Source: Symsagittifera roscoffensis
Lineage: Eukaryota; Xenacoelomorpha; Acoela; Convolutidae
Direction: 5' to 3'
NCBI RefSeq assembly: GCF_963678635.1
Contig: NC_087071.1
Span: 14,478,226-14,542,225, forward strand
DNA length: 64,000 nt
Made by a program: the position numbers and the translations under genes. The notes below the pieces were generated by a model that saw nothing but the letters and a program-made list of their open reading frames with translations, did not search any database and was not told where the DNA came from. Shown here one piece after another: positions 58,311-64,000 of the stretch (positions within the stretch are counted from its first letter, which is position 1; each line of letters starts with the position of its first letter).

Positions 58311-59165
58311 ATGGCGCAGCCAGCAGTTAGGAAAAACCCATTAGGAATTTCACCATTCTGGCAAAAAGCCTCGGCGGACCCACCAATAGAGTGGGAAAAA
58401 TGGAACCAACAACTATTCTTGGGAATCATTGAGAAATATGGTATAGACCTGGCAAAACTACTCCGAGATCCTCCTGCAATCAGACGTCCTCAAGAACCGG
58501 GATACGAACTTCCTATTGAGGGGGAAACTAATGTACAAATTCGTGACCGCAACCTCCGTAATCAAGAAAAAAAGGTGACATGGGAAAACCAATGTGCACA
58601 CTTGGACAACTTAGGCCCCACAGTAGATGGCGTCCCATGGGACGAAGCGCATATAAAATGTAGAAGTTATATCTATCTACATCTGGGAACTGAAGGTCAA
58701 CGAAGGGTATCACAATATTACCCAGACCTTAGAATTCAGGAAGTTACCACCAGACATTTTTGGGACCGCCTGAAACGCCTATTTGTGAAAGAACAAAATG
58801 TCAACTTCGGTAGATATGAAGCATTCACTCGTAAACAAGGAAAAACATAATCACTGGAGCAATACCACTGTGGCCTAACGGAATTGGTGGTAAAAGGAAA
58901 CTTCAAATGCGGGAACTGTAATGATGGCAGACTGGAAACAGAAATTATCAGGGACCTTTTCATCGCAAATATGTCCAACGACGAAGTACAAAAGGATCTG
59001 TTGGCGGAAACCAAGACGCCTGAGCAGGCATTAGACGCAATTCGACGAGAAAAGTGTTTGAAGAACCAAATACTCATTCGAAAACAAGGATCAGCATCAA
59101 ATATGCCAACAACCACAGTAAAATCGGAACCAGTTGGAACAGGTGGCAAAAAGGAACAAAACTAA
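58311..59165 (+). pseudogene. Family C gag (plus copy)
   Basis: Gag starts at ATG 58311 (MAQPAVRKNP) after a leader. The first 179 codons are open (FWQKASADP, RNQEKKVTWENQC, then GTEGQRRVSQYYPDL), followed by a TAA after TRKQGK at 58848. Homology continues in the same region through 58884-59165 (NDGRLETEIIRDLFIANM, then LLAETKTPEQALDAIRREK). One nonsense codon and one shift interrupt it. It is the capsid-forming structural protein. Confidence 0.8.
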
Positions 59166-59547
59166 TAACAACCGGTACTCATCGAGGGGAGGACGACAGC
59201 GTCAACAATCGCAGCAACGTGGGTACACTCAGCAACAGCAAATTGACCAAAATAAACAATGCTTCAAATGCGGTAACCCATTTGGGCCAGGACACCTGCA
59301 ACAATGTCCTGCGAAGGATAAAATATGCAACAAATGCACAAAGAGAGGACACTACGCACGCCTATGCAAATCATCTGAGGTCAATGCTATACAAGAACAA
59401 ATACCCCATGATACAGACGTAGGCGCATGTGTAAATTATATGCAGGCAGGCGATTTGATTCCAGGAGGGGAACTGATACACCCAGATGATTCAACAACAA
59501 ACTCAATTCGTTTTTCGTTTTTAAAGCAAATCCGTCAACCAAATTGA
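59134..59547 (+). pseudogene. Family C nucleocapsid with two zinc knuckles
   Basis: A Gln/Arg-rich leader is followed by CFKCGNPFGPGHLQQC (from 59260, a variant knuckle) and CNKCTKRGHYARLC (59326-59367, canonical CX2CX4HX4C). It overlaps the end of the gag frame in another phase. It probably binds the element RNA. The open frame ends shortly before the protease frame begins. Confidence 0.75.
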
Positions 59548-60187
59548 CGAATCCGATCTAAAAGGACACTTAGTAAGGATCCGATGTGGCCATAACGATA
59601 TAGTGTTTATTGCAGACACCGGATCACCGACATCTTTTATTAATCAACGAACGGCAAATCTGATAGTATCAACAGTCAAATCTGCGAAACGAAAACAAAA
59701 AACCGAAACAGACGAGCCAAACAGAATGGTCTGCTACAACGGATACAAAATCCCATCATTCGGAAGAGTTATAACACCAATCGAATCCGGAGGATGGACT
59801 CTTAACACAACTTCACTAATAGTGGTGGATGACAAAAGGGCAAACATCTTGGGCAGAAACATTCTACCACAAATAGGAATTCAAGTGCAACAAACTCCAA
59901 CTGGTAGGTCAATTAATGCAATCTCCGAAGACCATAATTGCGCAGATCAAAAGATAACCAACTGGGTGAAAACATCTTATCCTGGCTTATGTACAAGAAT
60001 CTGTAGATCACGTAACCATATGGTGCATACAACATTCCTAAAGGAATTTGAAGCATTGCAACAGAAAGGTCGACGAATCCCTATACATATCCAGGAACAA
60101 GTAGAACAAGATATTCGATCTCTCATAGATCATGGCACATCGTTAAATTGGAAAAATGTAGTGATCAGCAGTTTATTAGCCCTATAG
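59540..60187 (+). pseudogene. Family C protease and start of RT (plus copy)
   Basis: FIADTGSPTSFINQRTAN carries the DTG active site (about 59615-59623). LIVVDDKRANILGRNILPQI marks the end of the protease, and the frame runs on into the RT N-terminus (FLKEFEALQQKGRRIPIHIQ). This part is open for almost 200 codons. There is a stop at 60187, after SSLLAL. Confidence 0.75.
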
Positions 60188-60835
60188 TCATTACAGTGAA
60201 AAAAGATCAATCTATAAAATTGGCTATGGATTCAAAACAAATTTAAAAAATGATACATAAGAACAAGTATCAGATGCCAAACATTGATATCTTACTCGAT
60301 AACGTCGCTCAATCAGCGCAGCAAGGCCACGATAAGCCAGGTACCACATAATTTTCAACAATAGATCTTCATTATGCGTACAGCCAGCTGAAGCTAGACG
60401 ACGCAACAAAGCAATAGTGTAATTTTAGCATTATCAGGGGTCACGCTACAGGCACCTACCAGTTTCAAACTGGATTTTATGGCCTAACGGACATGCCTGC
60501 AGAATTTCAGAAGGCCATCGATCTAACACTCAATAATGAAAGGGATACATTTGCATTTTTGGATGATATATTGATTATATACCACGGCACAAAAGATGAT
60601 CACATTAACAAGCTTAAACTCATTTTAGATAAACTCGACACGGAAAATAAGGCAATAGCCCTAGAAAAAAGTAAATTTGGATGTACACAGGTGGAGTGGT
60701 TGGGATACGTTATCGATGAACATGGTACAATACCAATGCAGAAGAAAACAGATGCAATATCCCAGCTGAACCACCAAAAAAGCTTTAAGCAGTTAAAAAG
60801 CTTATGGGTTCCATACATCATTTAAACAAATTTAT
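60188..60835 (+). pseudogene. Family C reverse transcriptase (plus copy)
   Basis: The frames give DLHYAYSQLKLDDATK (shifted, about 60366-60410), TYQFQTGFYGLTDMPAEFQ (about 60450-60515) and the catalytic FLDDILII (60556-60579; FLDD in place of YLDD), then WLGYVIDEHGT. At least three frame changes and stops occur. It is a gypsy-type RT. Confidence 0.75.
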
Positions 60836-61772
60836 TCCTAATTTGGCGCAACTATTCACTCCACTCCGGCTGTTACTTTCGAACAGTACCAAATACCAAT
60901 TTAAATGGGATGAAAACCTTGAAGCAGCGTTTCAAAACATCCTAAGCGCAGTTCATAATATTACCGAAAATCGCCATTTCTTAAGTGGTCGAGATACACG
61001 CGTGGTATGCGACGCTATTCGGGACGGTATCGGGTGTGCCTTAGAACAAGAAACTCCAGACGGATGGGCAACAATTGCGTATGCCTCAAGATTCTTAAAT
61101 TCTTGCGAAACCAAATACTCAGTAAATGAATTAGAACGGCTTGTATGCAGTATGGGCAATAGAACATTTTAAGTACTACTTATATGGTCGAAAATTTACT
61201 CTGATTACCGATCATCAAGCCTTAGTTAGCGCTTTGCAGTGTAATAAAAACAACAAAATTTATCAAAGTAGATTAACCAGATGGATAGATCGCTTATTAC
61301 CATTTGACTTTGATATCTCGCGGGTAGTAAAATGGGGCTAATTGACTACATTTCCAGGCACCCAGTAGGAAAACCTCAACCGCCCGCATATTGGGATGAA
61401 AAATTTGTAGTGGCGCTAATTGACGATTTTATTGCGTGCCTGGAATTTCAGGATAGAGCAAGTTTAAATCTATCTTTAAGTTCCAATCCGTATGGAATGT
61501 TTAACACGCAAAAACTCGACCGGAATGAAAACGGTTTTCATTCGGATTCTTTTGAAACAGCTAAAGTGCTCATTTTGATTAGTCACAAGCTCAATTTCAG
61601 TCGGTTAAAAACGCACTCAAAATTTAAATACTTACAGCCAAAAATTTCAAGTACTTGTGAATACCCACCAATCTCAAAGACGAAAACGCTCCAAAACACG
61701 ATCATGAACCGTCAAGTATCAATGTCTACATCGGGAATGTCGTTACCGCCGTATACTAAGAAAATGCCATAA
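60836..61772 (+). pseudogene. Family C RNase H and connector (plus copy)
   Basis: TRVVCDAIRDGIGCALEQ, IAYASRFLN, KYSVNELERL and LITDHQALVSAL are the RNase H blocks. SRLTRWIDRLLPFDFDIS then leads to MGLIDYISRHPVGKPQPP (about 61332). A frameshift near 61160 and one near 61330 break it. The following 100 codons are a poorly conserved linker with a stop at 61770. Confidence 0.7.
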
Positions 61773-62001
61773 AGGAGCCCAAACTACCATCTCTTTCCAT
61801 CCGAAGAACATTTCATCGTTCGATACGTACAACCAACTCAATAAGGATCTCAATTTCAGCGACACATCGCATCAAGTGATAGCTTTACAAGATAGTGTCA
61901 CATTCTAACCGATACCCATTGACCAAGGATGTCAAACAGAACAGGAGGAAGATATCCATACATGCTCAGCTACAGCGGACACACAAGACAAAGATATCCC
62001 A

Positions 62002-63345
62002 ATGTACCGGCGTCAGCTTCGAAACGTGTTCGACAGCTCTTTCCTGGCCGCAGCAACAAAAAAAGATAGATCAATAAACCCTCTTCTCAATATAGTCAAA
62101 GGACAAAAGTGGGACACCATTAAATCTTGCTACGGGCCATACTTCTACAATGTCAGACACAGACTTTCAGTGCGAGACGGCATCCTCCTCTACGACGATC
62201 GCGCGGTAATCCCGAAACAACTTCGCCAGACTCTCGTGGACACACTGCATCTAACACACACTGGGCAGGGTGGTATGCTGGAGGCAGCTCGCAACATATG
62301 GTACCCGTACCTCCACAGAGACATCGTAGGTAAAAAAGGTAAAAACCTAAAGGTTATATCGGGCCATTCTCACTTTACGTCATTAGACGCGGTCGTCGAA
62401 CCGAACGAGGAAATCCAATTGGATTTCGCGGGACCGCTACCCGATGAAAATGATAAAGATGTCTACATCCTGGTAGGGGTAGATCGCTTCTCACGTTTTC
62501 CAAAGGTAACAAACAATAAAGCGGATACCATTATTCGTTTTATGCAAACCCACATTGTAAACCACGGGGTACCACGTAACATAAGGTTTGATCAAGCACA
62601 AGGGTCCCGAGCTAAAAAAATTTGGTTGTACTGCAAGAATAATAACATCAAACGTATTTTTGCACCAGTCGACGATCACCGGTCAATCGGTATGGTAGAA
62701 CGTTTAATAAAAACATTGAAATCAAGACTTTCAGTAATGAAAATTGATAACCGTAATAAACCTTATAAACTTGCTTCGGACGTGGCTGAGCTTATCAAGA
62801 CCCTGAGAATAACACCGAACGCAACAACAAAAATAACCCCATTCGAGGCACATTTCGGTAGAAAACCGAACACGCCTTTAAGCAATATAGCCACATCTCC
62901 AAAATCGTCAAACCTATCATGGGAAAACATCAAGATTGCTTGTTTAGACCAAAAGCTTCTAACCAAACCCGCGTTGACGGCAGAAGCCATGTGGAATAGA
63001 GACGCAAACAGCGAAGATGAGCTGGACATCAATTATCGCCAAAAACAAAACGAACCTCAACTAGCGCCAGACAACATGCCATCCTCTTCGAAATCCACAA
63101 CTAGCAACAAAACCACGGTGGCCGCGAAACCGATAACCCCTTCGGGAAAAAGAAAGGCAACCACTCAGTTCGAGAAACCACTTCGACCAGACGGATGGGA
63201 TAGCAGCGATGAGGAGTCCGACCGTCAACTTTTAGCTCGATTCCCTATAGGTGCGCATTTACCGTTAACTAATACCGCTTATGACCTTATTAAAAAAAAC
63301 GTAAATTTCTCAACCAAAAAACCGGCCACCACATTGAAAAATTAA
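62002..63345 (+). CDS. Family C integrase with C-terminal extension (open frame)
   Basis: The 447-codon open frame has catalytic D141 (IQLDFAG), D197 (RFDQAQ) and E233 (IGMVERL), spaced D-55-D-35-E as in retroviral-type integrases. LHLTHTGQGGMLEAARNIWY supplies the His half of the HHCC zinc finger. The Cys pair expected after HRDIV is missing and replaced by GKKGKNLKVISGH, so a small deletion probably removed it. The minus copy keeps CREC there. The C-terminal third (NEPQLAPDNMPSSSKSTTSN, then GKRKATTQ) is Ser/Lys-rich. The core could be catalytically competent, but DNA-end binding may be impaired. Confidence 0.75.
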   Translation: MYRRQLRNVFDSSFLAAATKKDRSINPLLNIVKGQKWDTIKSCYGPYFYNVRHRLSVRDGILLYDDRAVIPKQLRQTLVDTLHLTHTGQGGMLEAARNIWYPYLHRDIVGKKGKNLKVISGHSHFTSLDAVVEPNEEIQLDFAGPLPDENDKDVYILVGVDRFSRFPKVTNNKADTIIRFMQTHIVNHGVPRNIRFDQAQGSRAKKIWLYCKNNNIKRIFAPVDDHRSIGMVERLIKTLKSRLSVMKIDNRNKPYKLASDVAELIKTLRITPNATTKITPFEAHFGRKPNTPLSNIATSPKSSNLSWENIKIACLDQKLLTKPALTAEAMWNRDANSEDELDINYRQKQNEPQLAPDNMPSSSKSTTSNKTTVAAKPITPSGKRKATTQFEKPLRPDGWDSSDEESDRQLLARFPIGAHLPLTNTAYDLIKKNVNFSTKKPATTLKN

Positions 63346-63382
63346 AACAAGAATACCTATACGAACACTAACACCGCAAGAA

Positions 63383-63762
63383 ATGGAAAGGGCACCAATA
63401 GTTTTCCTTAAAGACCGCTTTAAAGGTCCACAATCAACTATTAACCCAAAACTCGGTCAGAACATTGATCAGGTGGCCAGAAAATTAGGCACCATAGCCA
63501 GAAAAATCAAAAACCAGGTGTGTTTGGTGCTCAGTTCAAAATTTTGGAAAACGGCTCAAGTAGCAATTACTCACCACACACCGCGTGGGTGCGGGAAGAT
63601 GGTAAGCAGCCACGCGTTATAAGACACGACGGTCACGCTTTTGTGCCGGATCCACGGGTATATGGTAAATGTCGCCCAGCCGCCCTTGAGGACTTTGTGG
63701 CTTATCAGCATTTACCTCGAGCCAAACCTCGTGCTTTAGCCAAAAGCCCTAAACGGGAGTGA
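63383..63762 (+). pseudogene. Family C pol C-terminal segment
   Basis: Two overlapping frames (63383-63622 and 63520-63762) appear to be one protein broken near 63520. The first part reads APIVFLKDRFKGPQSTIN and VARKLGTIARKIKNQ; the second reads FKILENGSSSNYSPHTAWVR, HAFVPDPRVYGKCRP and AYQHLPRAKPRALAKSPKRE before a stop. It follows the integrase by about 40 bases. The family is unknown beyond belonging to this element. Confidence 0.45.
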
Positions 63763-64000
63763 GCAAAGCAAACAAACAAACAAGAAAAACAAGAGCAAGG
63801 CAAATCTCAAACTAGCCCGAAGAAGCCTCAAACTAGCCCAAAGAAGCCGCCTCCCAAAAATCTGGAACAAATCCACTCACAATCCAGAAATAGACGCGCA
63901 CTAGGACAGAATGGCCTCTTCAAAAGGATCCATGACAAAACACGAGCGACTTCAGCCAATCAAGCCACTCCAGCAAATCCAGAACCAATTAGTAAACAGA
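63763..64000 (+). other. Lys/Ser/Pro-rich tail of family C element
   Basis: The sequence includes a short direct repeat of a TCAAACTAGCCC.AAGAAGCC unit near 63808-63850, encoding a repeated QTSPKKP-type motif in one frame. It continues past the window end, so it cannot be assigned. Confidence 0.35.

Larger units (their letters stand above)
58311..64000 (+). mobile_element. Family C Ty3/gypsy-like retrotransposon, plus copy, runs off the window
   Basis: The order gag, zinc knuckles, protease, RT, RNase H, integrase and C-terminal tail is complete on the plus strand. It has frameshifts in gag, RT and RNase H, but the integrase frame is intact for 447 codons. It is less decayed than the minus copy at 48.5-53.8 kb and shares its gag start (MAQ), protease and integrase layout. 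The 5' LTR is not delimited, and any 3' LTR lies beyond 64000. Confidence 0.85.

Noticed and set aside
58528-58713. Minus-strand frames within the family C plus copy (also 58736-59149 and 62763-63032)
   Set aside because: They are antisense shadows of gag and integrase with no independent features.

Overview
The window is nuclear DNA of an AT-rich invertebrate animal. The evidence is: a spliced C-type lectin gene whose exon phases join in frame, TTTCAG-type 3' splice sites, a candidate 41-nt intron, three families of LTR retroelements, a hAT-like MITE, long homopolymer C/G tracts, and no prokaryotic gene organisation. I cannot fix the phylum from sequence alone. Most of the window is decayed mobile DNA. 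The only host-type genes I can support are C-type lectin exons, a possible small secreted peptide and a possible receptor fragment.

Layout. 1-14.6 kb: a 5.84-kb unit repeated in tandem (about 478-6300 and 6301-12138), followed by a decayed third partial copy (12421-14040) and three copies of a short block that follows the unit. 14.6-22.2 kb, minus strand: a frameshifted retroelement-like region. It runs from a pol-like C-terminus through an LTR-like spacer (with a 127-bp tandem duplication and a perfect palindrome) into a long gag-like polyprotein that carries an SGNH/GDSL hydrolase-like domain. 22.2-28.65 kb, minus strand: family B Ty3/gypsy-like element, truncated, with a 1.255-kb triplication inside gag. 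28.65-40.26 kb: an island between the two 5' LTRs of family B. It holds inverted copies of a 7TM-receptor-like fragment, a three-exon C-type lectin gene on the minus strand, and, inside the lectin's first intron, a 3.04-kb element with long terminal inverted repeats whose only recognisable gene is a broken family-B DNA polymerase.

40.26-48.46 kb, plus strand: second family B copy, truncated in RNase H. 48.46-53.8 kb, minus strand: family C gypsy-like element (gag, protease, RT, RNase H, integrase), abutting family B at a sharp breakpoint. 54.15-54.36 kb: hAT-like MITE. 55.35-55.60 kb, minus strand: last exon of a second lectin gene. About 58.3-64.0 kb, plus strand: second family C copy, running off the window.

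The best candidate for something unusual is the 33.5-36.6 kb element: Polinton-length terminal inverted repeats around a lone DNA polymerase, with no visible integrase, protease, ATPase or capsid gene. It is broken by many frameshifts, so it is a fossil here; intact relatives would have to be sought elsewhere. Second is the SGNH-domain polyprotein at 16.2-20.4 kb.
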